From Actinocatenispora thailandica (GTDB lineage Bacteria; Actinomycetota; Actinomycetes; Mycobacteriales; Micromonosporaceae): 64,000 bases of DNA. Made by a program: the position numbers and the translations under genes. The stretch covers positions 6,384,198-6,448,197 of the forward strand of contig NZ_AP023355.1 of assembly GCF_016865425.1 (NCBI RefSeq), read 5' to 3'. This document shows, one piece after another, positions 34,060 to 42,256 of the stretch. Position 1 is the first letter of the stretch. Every line of letters begins with the position of its first letter. The notes under the pieces were generated by a model, which searched no databases, had not been told where the DNA came from, and saw nothing but the letters and a program-made list of their open reading frames with translations.

Positions 34060-34697
34060 CGGGGTGTGAAGGCCACCTCTGTGCGCCGCTTTGACCCCGC
34101 GTGGGGGAATGTGGGAGGGGGACTTCGCCCCCTCCCCACACCCCTCCCCCGCTAAGGGGGCCGTCGCCCCCTTAGCGATCCCCCGGCCGGACAAACAGAG
34201 ACGAGATCCTGACCCCGCCTGACCCGCCTCGGAAGGTCGGGGCCCGGTGCCCGGGTCGGGACACCGCCTGGCCCGCCTCGGAAGGCCGGGGTGCCGGTGC
34301 CCGGGGCCGGGCGCCGCCTGGCTCGTGTCGGAAGCTCGTGTGGTGCTGGTGGTCGGTCTGCGCGGCCTGGGCGCCGCGGTCGGCTCGACGCGGCGCGCGG
34401 TTGGCGTGGCGGGCGGTGGCGTGAGGGCAAGGCCGGGCCGGGAGCCGTCCTTGTTCGACGGTTGCTCGGCGTCGAGGGGCAGCATCACCGGGGGCTGGGT
34501 GGGGGATCGCCAAGGGGGCGTTTCCCCCTTGGCGGGGAAGGAGCGCGAGGAGGGGGCGAAGCCCTCTCCTCGCATCCCCCACGCGGGGTCAAAGCGCGAA
34601 CAGAGGTGGCCTCCACACCCCAACCCCGAACCGGCGCCGCCCCGGATGTGGGGGTACAGCGGCGAACAGAGGTGGCCTGCACACCCCAACCCCGGAG
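34060..34697. mobile_element. MITE-like inverted-repeat element, copy B
   Basis: An inverted copy of the element at 6902-7612. The core is 34072-34610, with terminal repeats GCCACCTCTGTGCGCCGCTTTG at the left and CAAAGCGCGAACAGAGGTGG at the right, each joined to ACCCCGCGTGGGG. Hairpins GCTAAGGGGG/CCCCCTTAGC and CCAAGGGGG/CCCCCTTGG occur at the same internal positions. It is about 130 bp shorter than copy A because it has fewer internal 49-bp units, and it carries a further 66-bp unit at the right (to 34697). It fills most of the cbiZ-pstS gap. No protein is evident. Confidence 0.6.
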
Positions 34698-34877
34698 GCT
34701 TCCAAGCCAGCCCCGATCCCCGACAGATGAACGCAGATCGCCGGTGAGAAAAGGAGTGGGGTGGAAGAGAGGGGTGTGAGAGAGGGCGAACAGCTCTCTC
34801 TCCACGGGTGGGGCGGCGGGTGCGTTCATGTTGGGTACATCGCAACTCCGGCGTCATGTCACCGTGGCGGTGGGAGC

Positions 34878-34899
34878 TGTTCACGGCTCGTTCACCGTG
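34878..34899 (+). promoter_or_regulatory. Pho box upstream of pstS
   Basis: Two 11-bp direct repeats, GTTCACGGCTC (34878-34888) and GTTCACCGTGC (34889-34899), match the GTTCACC-type half-sites bound by PhoP in actinomycetes. They lie 114 bp before the pstS start, the expected place for phosphate-starvation control. Downstream, TAGCGT near 34928 could be the -10. Between 34698 and 34877 I see no gene, only a GAGAGAG/CTCTCTC hairpin near 34780. Confidence 0.8.
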
Positions 34900-35012
34900 C
34901 TCCGGGAGCGCGGCAACCTCACGCTCCTAGCGTCCGATCCAGACCGCCAGTTCCGGCGGCCCCGGTTGCACCGCGACCGGGACTCGTAGACGCACAGTGA
35001 AGGGAACTTCGC

Positions 35013-36122
35013 GTGAAGCTCCAGCGGCATGGCGCGCTCGCCGCGCTGGCCATCACGGCCACGTTGGCGTTGGCTGCCTGCGGTTCGGACAACACTGGCT
35101 CGGGCGGCGGCAGCAAGAGCACCGCAAAGGCGCCGAGCACCGACTGCGCCAAGGGTTCGCTGACCTCGCAGGGCTCGACGGCCCAGAAGAACGCGATGGA
35201 CCAGTGGATCAAGGCGTACCAGACGAAGTGCTCCGGTGCGCAGATCACCTACGACGGCACGGGCTCGGGCGCCGGCATCCAGGCGTTCACCAACAGCACC
35301 GCGGACTTCGCCGGTTCCGACTCGGCGCTCGCCGACGGTGCCGAGCAGAAGGCGGCGGACAAGCGCTGCACCGGCGGTGAGGCGCTCGACCTGCCGATGG
35401 TGACCGGCCCGATCGCCGTGGTCTACAACGTCCAGGGCGTCAAGGATCTGCAGTTCAAGCCGGCCACGCTGGCGAAGATCTTCTCCGGGAAGATCAAGAC
35501 CTGGAACGACCCGGCGATCAAGGCGGACAACCCGAAGGCGAAGCTGCCCTCGACGCCGATCCAGGCGGTGCACCGCTCCGAGGCGTCCGGCACCTCGGAC
35601 AACTTCACGAAGTACCTGTCGAAGACCGCCGGCTCGGACTGGACGTACGACCACGCCAAGGAGTGGAAGGCACCGGGCGGGGTGGGCGCCAAGGGTTCCG
35701 ACGGCGTGTCGGCGAAGGTGAAGCAGACCGCGGGCACCATCTCCTACGACGAGTGGTCGTACGCGACGACCAACAGCCTGGACATCGCGAAGATCTACAA
35801 CGGCGCCGGGCAGTACACCGAGCTGACCGCGGACGCGGCCGGCAAGACGGTCGAGGGCGCCAAGGTCGTCGGCCAGGGCAACAACCTGAAGCTGGACATC
35901 GACTACAACACCAAGGTCGACGGGGCGTACCCGATCGTGCTGGTCACGTACGAGATCGCGTGCAGCAAGGGCAACGACTCGGCGAAGCTCGACCTGCTCA
36001 AGTCGTTCCTCACGTACATCTCGTCCGATGACGGCCAGGCCGCACTGACCCAGCAGGGCTACGCGCCGCTGCCGAAGTCGGTGCAGGCCAAGGTGCAGGG
36101 CGCCATCAAGGCACTGGCCTGA
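35013..36122 (+). CDS. pstS: phosphate ABC transporter substrate-binding lipoprotein
   Basis: 369 residues from GTG 35013. A lipoprotein signal ends at LALAACGSD (Cys about 23), then a Gly/Ser linker. The mature protein has the phosphate-binding motifs of PstS: SQGSTAQ, GTGSGAGI and the SEASGTSDNF loop. It captures phosphate outside the membrane and hands it to PstCA. A Pho box lies upstream and a strong hairpin separates it from pstC, which would allow more PstS than permease. Confidence 0.96.
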   Translation: MKLQRHGALAALAITATLALAACGSDNTGSGGGSKSTAKAPSTDCAKGSLTSQGSTAQKNAMDQWIKAYQTKCSGAQITYDGTGSGAGIQAFTNSTADFAGSDSALADGAEQKAADKRCTGGEALDLPMVTGPIAVVYNVQGVKDLQFKPATLAKIFSGKIKTWNDPAIKADNPKAKLPSTPIQAVHRSEASGTSDNFTKYLSKTAGSDWTYDHAKEWKAPGGVGAKGSDGVSAKVKQTAGTISYDEWSYATTNSLDIAKIYNGAGQYTELTADAAGKTVEGAKVVGQGNNLKLDIDYNTKVDGAYPIVLVTYEIACSKGNDSAKLDLLKSFLTYISSDDGQAALTQQGYAPLPKSVQAKVQGAIKALA

Positions 36123-36125
36123 CCT

Positions 36126-36160
36126 CGATGTGGTGCCGGTCGTCGACCGGCACCACATCG
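36126..36160 (+). terminator. hairpin between pstS and pstC (probable attenuator)
   Basis: CGATGTGGTGCCGGT and ACCGGCACCACATCG form a perfect 15-bp stem with a 5-base loop, followed by GTCCGTTTTC. It starts three bases after the pstS stop. Partial termination or 3' protection here is a common way to raise PstS above PstCAB. Confidence 0.75.
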
Positions 36161-36208
36161 GTCCGTTTTCAGGGATGAGGACCTCTTGCAGACGAGGACC
36201 GGGTCGAG

Positions 36209-37224
36209 ATGAGCGAATCGCCGATGCCCACGAAGGTCGGGCCGGATCCCACCAGCCGGGGTGGACCGACACTGGGTGGTGGCGCCGCCCTCCCCCGCGC
36301 CGGCCGGCGGCTGGAGAGGCTGTTCCGGTGGTTCACCACCGGCGCCGGCATCCTGGTACTTGTGGTGATCGTGGCGATCGCCGCATTCCTGATCACGCAG
36401 GCGATCCCGGCGCTGAGGGCGAACCAGGCCAACTTCTTCACGTACACCAAGTGGTCGCCGAACGACGTGGCGCATCCACGGTTCGGCATCGCCGCGCTCG
36501 CCTACGGTACGGTGCTGAGCGCCGCGATCGCGCTGATCATCGCGGTTCCGGTGGCGCTCGGGATCGCGCTGTTCCTGTCCCACTACGCACCGCGGCGGAT
36601 CGCCACCGGGCTCGGCTTCGTGATCGACCTGCTGGCCGCGGTGCCCAGCGTCATCTTCGGGTTGTGGGGCCGTGACTACCTGTCCGGGCCGGTCACCGAC
36701 CTGTCCGGCTGGCTGCACCGCTACCTCGGGTTCATCCCGCTGTTCGGCAGCGGCGGGCCGTACGGCAACTCGATCCTGCTCGGCTCGATCGTGCTGGCGA
36801 TCATGGTGCTGCCGATCACCACGGCGCTGTGCCGGGACGTGTTCGTGCAGACGCCGAAGGCGAACGAGGAGGCGGCGCTGGCGCTCGGCGCGACCCGGTG
36901 GGAGATGATCCGTACCGCGGTCCTGCCGTACGGCCGGCCCGGCATCGTCGCGGCCGTGATGCTCGGCCTGGGCCGCGCGCTCGGCGAGACGATCGCGCTG
37001 GCGATGACGCTCGGCGCGACGTTCGGCGTGTCGATCGACCTGATCCACGTGGGCGGCAACTCGATCGCCGCCAACATCGCGAACGGCTTCGGCGAGGCGA
37101 ACGCGACCGGCCGCGGCGCGCTGATCGCCTCCGGCCTGCTGCTGTTCGCGATCACCCTGATCGTCAACGTCGCGGCCCGCGCGATCATCTACCGGCGCCG
37201 CGAGTTCATGGGGGCCAGTCATGA
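36209..37224 (+). CDS. pstC: phosphate ABC transporter permease PstC (frameshifted near C-terminus)
   Basis: Integral membrane permease with six helices and the cytoplasmic EAA-type loop (ANEEAALALGATRWEMI) that contacts PstB. The reading frame is normal to YRRREFMG, but then has no stop and would run to 38071 across pstA. Adding one G to the GGGGG run at 37210-37214 gives an ending GQS and a TGA at 37222-37224 that overlaps the pstA ATG by four bases, exactly the usual arrangement. I therefore read this as a one-base error, either in the sequence or, less likely, a real mutation. With it corrected the protein has 338 residues. Confidence 0.9.
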
Positions 37225-38297
37225 CCACCTTGTCGCAGAACGGATCGCTGGCGGCAGGTTCGCTGCGCAGCCGGCGGCTGCCGAAGGCGCTGCCGCCGCT
37301 GCTCGGCGTCGCCGCGTTGGGTGTCTCCGCGGCCGGCATCCTCGGTACCGGCGCCGGCGGCTGGGTGTTGACCGTGGTGGTGGCGGCGCTGCTGTTCGTC
37401 GTCGCCACCCTGGTCGTGGCGTGGGCGGTGGAGGGTGGCCGGCGGGCCCGGGACCGGGTCGCGACGATCGCCGTGTACGGCGCGTTCATCCTGGCGCTGA
37501 TCCCGCTCGGGTCGGTGGTCGCGACGCTGCTGGCGAAGGGCACCGGCCGGATCGACGCCGAGTTCTTCTACCACTCGATGAACAACATCACCGCGCTGGA
37601 CTCCGGCGGCGGTGCCTACCACGCGATCATCGGCACCCTGGAGCAGGTCGGCATCGCCACCGTGCTGGCGATCCCGCTCGGGCTGGCCGCCGCGGTCTAC
37701 ATCGTCGAGTACGGCCGGGGGCGGCTCACCGCCGCGATCCGGTTCTTCGTCGACGTGATGACCGGCATCCCGTCCATCGTGGCCGGGCTGTTCGTCCTCG
37801 CGTTCTGGGTGTTGATCGTCACGCCGGTGTTCAACCACGGCCGGCCCGGATACTCCGGGTTCGCCGCGGCGCTGGCCCTGACCGTGCTGATGCTGCCGAC
37901 GATCGTGCGCTCCGCCGAGGAGATGCTGCGGCTGGTGCCGCAGGCGCTGCGGGAGGGCTCGTACGCGCTGGGCGTGCCGAAGTGGAAGACGATCATGCGG
38001 GTGGTGCTGCCGACGGCCGCACCCGGGATCGTGACCGGCGTGATGCTCGCGATCGCCCGCGCCGCCGGTGAGACGGCCCCGGTGCTGCTCGTCGCCGGCG
38101 GTACGCCGGCGATCAACTTCAACCCGTTCTCGGGCAACCAGGAGTCGCTGTCGTACTTCGTGTACGAGCAGGCCGGCGCCGCGTCGCGGTACGCGCCGGG
38201 CCGGGCCTGGACGGCGGCGCTGACCCTGATCGCGATCGTGGCGATCCTGACCATCGCGGCGAAGCTGCTGGCCCGCCGCTCGACCATCGGCCGGTAG
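37221..38297 (+). CDS. pstA: phosphate ABC transporter permease PstA
   Basis: 358 residues with six or more membrane helices. MTGIPSIVAGLFVLAFWVLI is the typical PstA signature, and the cytoplasmic coupling loop LREGSYALGVPKWKTIMRVVLP is intact. It pairs with PstC to form the phosphate channel. The N-terminus is longer than in E. coli, with two additional helices (about 25-70), as in other actinomycetes. Its ATG would overlap the repaired pstC stop; pstB follows ten bases later. Confidence 0.95.
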   Translation: MTTLSQNGSLAAGSLRSRRLPKALPPLLGVAALGVSAAGILGTGAGGWVLTVVVAALLFVVATLVVAWAVEGGRRARDRVATIAVYGAFILALIPLGSVVATLLAKGTGRIDAEFFYHSMNNITALDSGGGAYHAIIGTLEQVGIATVLAIPLGLAAAVYIVEYGRGRLTAAIRFFVDVMTGIPSIVAGLFVLAFWVLIVTPVFNHGRPGYSGFAAALALTVLMLPTIVRSAEEMLRLVPQALREGSYALGVPKWKTIMRVVLPTAAPGIVTGVMLAIARAAGETAPVLLVAGGTPAINFNPFSGNQESLSYFVYEQAGAASRYAPGRAWTAALTLIAIVAILTIAAKLLARRSTIGR

Positions 38298-38306
38298 AAG
38301 GTGACT

Positions 38307-39089
38307 GTGAACATGGCAAAGCGCGTCGAAGCGGTCGACGTGACCGCGTACTACGGGTCGTTCAAGGCGATCGATTCGATCACCATGACGATCGAGCCGA
38401 AGTCGGTGACCGCGCTGATCGGGCCGTCCGGCTGCGGCAAGTCGACGTTCCTGCGGTCCATCAACCGGATGCACGAGGTGACGCCCGGCGCCAAGGTGCA
38501 GGGCAAGCTGATGATCGACGCGGAGGACATCTACCACCCGCGGGTCGACGTCACCGCGGTCCGCCGTGCCATCGGCATGGTCTTCCAGCGCCCCAACCCG
38601 TTCCCGACGATGTCCATCTACGACAACGTGGTCGCCGGGCTGCGGCTCAACGGGGTGCGCAAGAAGTCCACACTGGACGATGCCGCCGAGTCGTCGCTGC
38701 GCGCCGCGCACCTGTGGAGCGAGGTGTCCGACCGGTTGAAGCGGCCGGGTGGCGGGCTGTCCGGTGGCCAGCAGCAGCGGCTGTGCATCGCCCGCGCGAT
38801 CGCGGTCGAGCCGCAGGTGCTGCTGATGGACGAGCCGTGCTCGGCGCTGGACCCGATCTCCACGCTGGCGATCGAGGACCTGATCGGCGAGCTGAAGGAC
38901 CGCTACACGGTGGTCATCGTGACGCACAACATGCAGCAGGCGGCGCGGGTCTCGGACCGGACGGCGTTCTTCTCGATCGAGAAGACCGGCGACCCGGGCC
39001 GGCTCGTGGAGTTCGACGACACCACGAAGATCTTCCAGAACCCGGGCGAGAAGCGGACCGAGGACTACATCACCGGCCGGTTCGGGTAA
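38307..39089 (+). CDS. pstB: phosphate ABC transporter ATPase
   Basis: 260 residues. Walker A is GPSGCGKST, the signature LSGGQQQRL and Walker [12 protein letters not shown], followed by the switch histidine in [10 protein letters not shown]. It powers phosphate import by PstSCA and in many bacteria also signals phosphate status. GTG 38307 is chosen because AGAAGG lies five bases upstream; ATG 38313 is equally possible. It is the last gene of the operon; a terminator follows at 39134. No phoU is adjacent. Confidence 0.95.
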   Translation: MNMAKRVEAVDVTAYYGSFKAIDSITMTIEPKSVTALIGPSGCGKSTFLRSINRMHEVTPGAKVQGKLMIDAEDIYHPRVDVTAVRRAIGMVFQRPNPFPTMSIYDNVVAGLRLNGVRKKSTLDDAAESSLRAAHLWSEVSDRLKRPGGGLSGGQQQRLCIARAIAVEPQVLLMDEPCSALDPISTLAIEDLIGELKDRYTVVIVTHNMQQAARVSDRTAFFSIEKTGDPGRLVEFDDTTKIFQNPGEKRTEDYITGRFG

Positions 39090-39133
39090 GGGTCGCCGCG
39101 CCGGGGCCAGGGGTCGCCCGGCATCGTCGTCGG

Positions 39134-39157
39134 GGCCGAGTGCGTTCGCACTCGGCC
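39134..39157 (+). terminator. intrinsic terminator of the pst operon
   Basis: GGCCGAGTGC and GCACTCGGCC pair around GTTC and are followed by TCCTTCG. It lies 45 bases after the pstB stop. Confidence 0.75.
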
Positions 39158-39238
39158 TCCTTCGCCTTGCCGGATCCAGGCTTGTCGACGTCCCTTCGGG
39201 ATGATGTCCACCCGGGATCGGCTGGGGCGCGAGGTGGG

Positions 39239-39850
39239 TCAGCAGGCCAGGCTGGCCAGGTGCGCGTGCAGCACCTCGCGGGCCCGCGACGCGGTCAGCA
39301 CCTCCGGGTAGAGGGTGGCGTTCACGCCGAGGCCGTCCACCAGGGACGCCAGCTGCTCGGTCGCCAGCTCGATCTCCTCGGTGCACGCCGAGTCGGCGAG
39401 CAGCCGGGTGACCACCCGCCGGATCAGCGTGCGCGAACCGGTCGCCGACCGTACCGCGAGGTCGCGGAGTTCCGGATGGGTGCGGGCGTGCGCGGTGAAG
39501 TCGAGGAAGACGGCGAACTCGGCGCGCCGCTCGTCGTCCAGCGGCAGCAACTCGGCGAGCAGTTCGGTGGCCGGCGCCACCCGGCCGCGGCGGGTCAGCT
39601 CACCGAGCGAGCCGATCCGGTCCACGTGCGCCTGTAGCCGGTCGCTGACCTGATCGATCATCGCCTGCATCGCGAACCGCATCAGCTCCTGTTGGCTGGC
39701 GAAGTAGTGCCGCAACGAGCCGAGGTTGAGCCCGGCCTCGTCGGCGACCGTACGCAGCGAGACGCGCGCCAGGCCGTCCCGCTCGGCGACCCGGAACAGC
39801 GCGTCCACCACGTCGCGGCGGCGGGCCGCCGCGTCCACCTTCTTCGGCAC
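39239..39850 (-). CDS. TetR-family transcriptional regulator
   Basis: 203 residues from GTG 39850. The helix-turn-helix is VSLRTVADEAGLNLGSLRHYFASQ (about residues 30-53), and the remainder is a helical ligand domain with one Cys at the end and one near residue 155. It is divergent from a small membrane protein gene, and a large perfect inverted repeat sits in the 68-bp gap. Autoregulation and control of the divergent gene are therefore likely. Ligand unknown. Confidence 0.92.
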   Translation of the reverse strand: MPKKVDAAARRRDVVDALFRVAERDGLARVSLRTVADEAGLNLGSLRHYFASQQELMRFAMQAMIDQVSDRLQAHVDRIGSLGELTRRGRVAPATELLAELLPLDDERRAEFAVFLDFTAHARTHPELRDLAVRSATGSRTLIRRVVTRLLADSACTEEIELATEQLASLVDGLGVNATLYPEVLTASRAREVLHAHLASLAC

Positions 39851-39857
39851 GACTCGT

Positions 39858-39904
39858 TTCTATCACACCTGTGCTACCTTGGATTTATCACAGGTGTGAT
39901 AGAA
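39858..39904. promoter_or_regulatory. TetR operator: 16-bp perfect inverted repeat
   Basis: TTCTATCACACCTGTG (39858-39873) and CACAGGTGTGATAGAA (39889-39904) are perfect reverse complements 15 bp apart. The second arm, with its left flank, is itself the near-palindrome ATCACAGGTGTGAT, and the first holds ATCACACCTGTG. Two repressor dimers could bind. The site covers nearly the whole gap between the divergent genes. Confidence 0.85.
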
Positions 39905-39918
39905 CGCTGGAGGCAACG

Positions 39919-40206
39919 ATGGAGACAGTGCTCGACCTGCTGCTGATCCGGTTCGGGATCATCGTCGGAGTGGTGGTGCTCGCCGCGCTGACGCTGTTCA
40001 CCGTCGCGGTCGCGCTCAGGCGCCGCGGTCGCGGCGACGCCCTGCGGCGACACGCCGACCGCGCCCGGCGGTACGCGGCACCGGTGGTGGCCGACGCCGC
40101 GCGGGACATCGCCCGCGGGCGGCGCGTCGGACTCGGCGGCGCCGCGGCGCGGGCAGCCGGCCGCTACCTCGCCGACACCCGCGGCCGGGACGGCGACCGC
40201 CGATGA
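39919..40206 (+). CDS. small membrane protein, probable TetR target
   Basis: 95 residues; GGAGG lies five bases before ATG 39919. One long hydrophobic helix (about residues 8-31, FGIIVGVVVLAALTLFTVAVAL) is followed by a very basic, Ala-rich cytoplasmic tail (RRRGRGDALRRHADRARR...). Such a basic tail could bind nucleic acid or acidic lipids, but no domain is recognised. It is divergent from the TetR gene and starts just past its operator. Confidence 0.75.
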   Translation: METVLDLLLIRFGIIVGVVVLAALTLFTVAVALRRRGRGDALRRHADRARRYAAPVVADAARDIARGRRVGLGGAAARAAGRYLADTRGRDGDRR

Positions 40207-40348
40207 ACGAGCGCCAGCGAACGACCCACAACGCCGCGGGCAGTGCCGCACCGAGGTTCCACCCAAGGAGGAAGCTCGGTGAGCGAGGGAATCGGAGACG
40301 CCGCGTGCGGTTCCTCATCGAGGTAGGTCCGACGAGGGAGAACGTTCG

Positions 40349-40516
40349 ATGAGTGACGTGCCCCTGCTCGCCGGAACAAAGGGCGACGAGGTGGTCCGGG
40401 AGCTGCTGTTCGACCAGCTCGTCAAGGTCGGCATCGTGTTCGTCGGCCTGCTGCTGCTGGCCGTCGGCATGGCGCTGATCTGGCGCCGCGCCACGCGCCG
40501 CGACCGCTCGCGCTGA
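40349..40516 (+). CDS. small single-helix membrane protein
   Basis: 55 residues from ATG 40349, with GAGGGAG eight bases upstream. A short polar N-terminus (MSDVPLLAGTKGDEVVRELL) leads to one membrane helix (KVGIVFVGLLLLAVGMALIW) and a basic end (RRATRRDRSR). The design, one helix then an Arg-rich tail, repeats that of the preceding 95-residue protein, and the two probably lie in one TetR-controlled transcript. The 142 bp between them holds only very short frames. Confidence 0.6.
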   Translation: MSDVPLLAGTKGDEVVRELLFDQLVKVGIVFVGLLLLAVGMALIWRRATRRDRSR

Positions 40517-40920
40517 GACACTCGCCCGCACCGAGGCACTCGGGCAAGACACTCGCACCGAGGCACTCGCACCGAGGTACGACCGCTCGCATCGAGGTAC
40601 GACCGTCGAGCGGCGGGCCGCTGACGGTTCCGTGCGCGGTTCCGACCCGAGTTCGGCACTTCCACTGTGGACAGTGGGCTCGCTCGGTGAGCGAGGCGGC
40701 GCAGCCGGTGCCGCGTGGATTGCCGCGATCGTCGTACTCGCAGCGGCTTGATATGTTCGTCCGGGTTGTTGGATGTGTTCGGTTCGGTGCGAGTCGGGCA
40801 CCATCGGGCACGTCGCGACACCGTCAGCCCGGCCGACGGGAGCCGGGCGCAGCACACCGCATGAGTACCCGTGCCGCCGGCCATGCCCCGCGCGAACGGG
40901 TTCGGAGAGGACTTCGCCAG
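40517..40920. other. intergenic region with short direct repeats
   Basis: No gene is seen. Between 40520 and 40605 the motifs CACTCGCACCGAGG and CGAGGTACGACCG recur in tandem (GCACCGAGGCACTCG three times, with slips). Further on, 40735-40800 is less GC-rich (TTGATATGTTCGTCC) and may hold the promoter of the protease gene that starts at 40921. Confidence 0.5.
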
Positions 40921-41723
40921 ATGCGTTCCACCACCCTCGCCCGCCGGGCCGCGGCCGTGGCCGCCGGGTTGATCGGGTTGCTCGCGGTCGGGGCCGCACC
41001 CGCCGCCGCCCAGCACGCCGCCGCCGGCGGCGCGGTGACCCCGGAGATCGCGCACGGCAGCCCGGCACCGGACGGCGCCTACCCGTTCTCGGTGAAGTTC
41101 ACCATGACCGACATCCCGAAGCCGGACGGCAGCACGTACGACAGCGCCTGCTCCGGCGCGCTGATCGCCCCGCGCTGGGTGATCACCGCCGGCCACTGCT
41201 TCCACGACGTGGACCGCAATCCGGTCGGCGGCCCCCGCAGTACGGGTCGACCACCGCGACGGTCGGCCGCACCGACCTGTCCGACGACGGCGGCCACGTG
41301 CTCGACGTCGTGGACGTCGAGCAGTCGCCGGACACCGACATCGCACTGGCCAAGCTGTCCGCGCCGGTGCGGGACATCAGGCCGCTCCGGCTGAGCCGCA
41401 CCGCGCCGGTCACCGGCGAGCCGCTCCGGCTGGTCGGCTGGGGTGCCACCACCGCCGACGGCAGCCCGGAGACGCACCTGCAGATGGGCGACTTCACCGT
41501 CACCGGCCTCGACGAGCACGACGTGTACGTTTCCGGTGCCGCGCCGTCCGCCGACACCTCGGCCTGCCCGTACGACTCGGGGGCGCCGTACTTCGCCGAG
41601 ACGGCAACGGGTCCGCGGCTGGTCTCGGTGGAGAGCACCGGGCCGGACTGCCCGCACACCGGCCCGGAGACCACCTCCCGGGTCGACACCGTCGCCCGCT
41701 GGATCCGCCACCAGATTCGCTGA
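40921..41723 (+). CDS. secreted trypsin-like serine protease (frameshifted)
   Basis: An S1-type protease. A signal peptide (cut near Ala-Gln-His at about residue 32) is followed by a short propeptide, IAHGSPAPDGAYPFSV, the catalytic histidine in ITAGHCF, aspartate in DTDIALAKL and serine in YDSGAP. The Gly-Asp-Ser-Gly-Gly motif is changed to Tyr-Asp-Ser-Gly-Ala, so activity may be weak or altered. The frame breaks in the CCCCC run at 41232-41236: one more C joins NPVGG to PPQYGSTTATVGRTDL. As written, the first frame ends at 41394. With the repair it has about 267 residues. It is the only protease in the area. Confidence 0.85.
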
Positions 41724-41840
41724 TCCGGCTGTCGACCGGATCGCGCCGGCCGAGCCGCACGTCCTGGTGAACGCGGTACGGCGTTGCGCGGCGGGCGTTC
41801 CCGGGCAGCGGCGACGATGGCGCAGTCGGCGGACAGACGA

Positions 41841-41890
41841 CGACGGCCCGGTCCGGCAGCCCCGTGCGGGGCGCCCGGGCCGGGCCGTCG
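41841..41890. terminator. bidirectional terminator
   Basis: CGACGGCCCGG (41841-41851) and CCGGGCCGTCG (41880-41890) pair perfectly; the loop contains a further GCCCCGTGCGGGGC hairpin. It lies between the convergent protease and small membrane protein genes. Confidence 0.65.
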
Positions 41891-41898
41891 GGTACCGC

Positions 41899-42168
41899 TC
41901 AGTGGCGGCGGAACCGCCTGCGGTTCCTGCGGTTGCGCTGCCGCGACGTGGCCGCGAGGCCGGTCCGTACGGTCGCGACCGTCCAGGCCGCGCCGACCAG
42001 GAACAGGCCGGTACCGGCCAGCAGCAGCAGGCGCCGTCCGGATCGTCGCCGAGCCGGCTCCTGGTCCGCGATCGGCTCCGCCCCAACGGGTCGCGTCGCG
42101 TGGTCGACCACGTGCGAGGCGGCCGACTGGCGAGTGGAATGCGTGTTCTGCGTCATTGTCCGGTCCAT
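41899..42168 (-). CDS. small membrane protein with basic C-terminus
   Basis: 89 residues from ATG 42168, with GGGGGAGA five bases upstream. A polar N-terminal half (TQNTHSTRQSAASHVVDHATR) is followed by RRRSGRR, one membrane helix (LLLLAGTGLFLVGAAWTVATV) and an extremely basic end (RQRNRRNRRRFRRH). The upstream 88 bp are AT-richer and probably hold its promoter. No relatives recognised. Confidence 0.6.
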   Translation of the reverse strand: MDRTMTQNTHSTRQSAASHVVDHATRPVGAEPIADQEPARRRSGRRLLLLAGTGLFLVGAAWTVATVRTGLAATSRQRNRRNRRRFRRH

Positions 42169-42256
42169 GGCGATCTCCCCCGAATGCCGTGGAATTCTGA
42201 GCTACACAGAGCGAGGCTACGACTACTTAGAGATCATTTCGGCTCGATCCGAGAAC

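Noticed and set aside
40279-40350. Very short frames between the two small membrane protein genes
   Set aside because: They have about 15 codons and no conserved sequence; they may be chance frames or leader peptides, which cannot be decided here.
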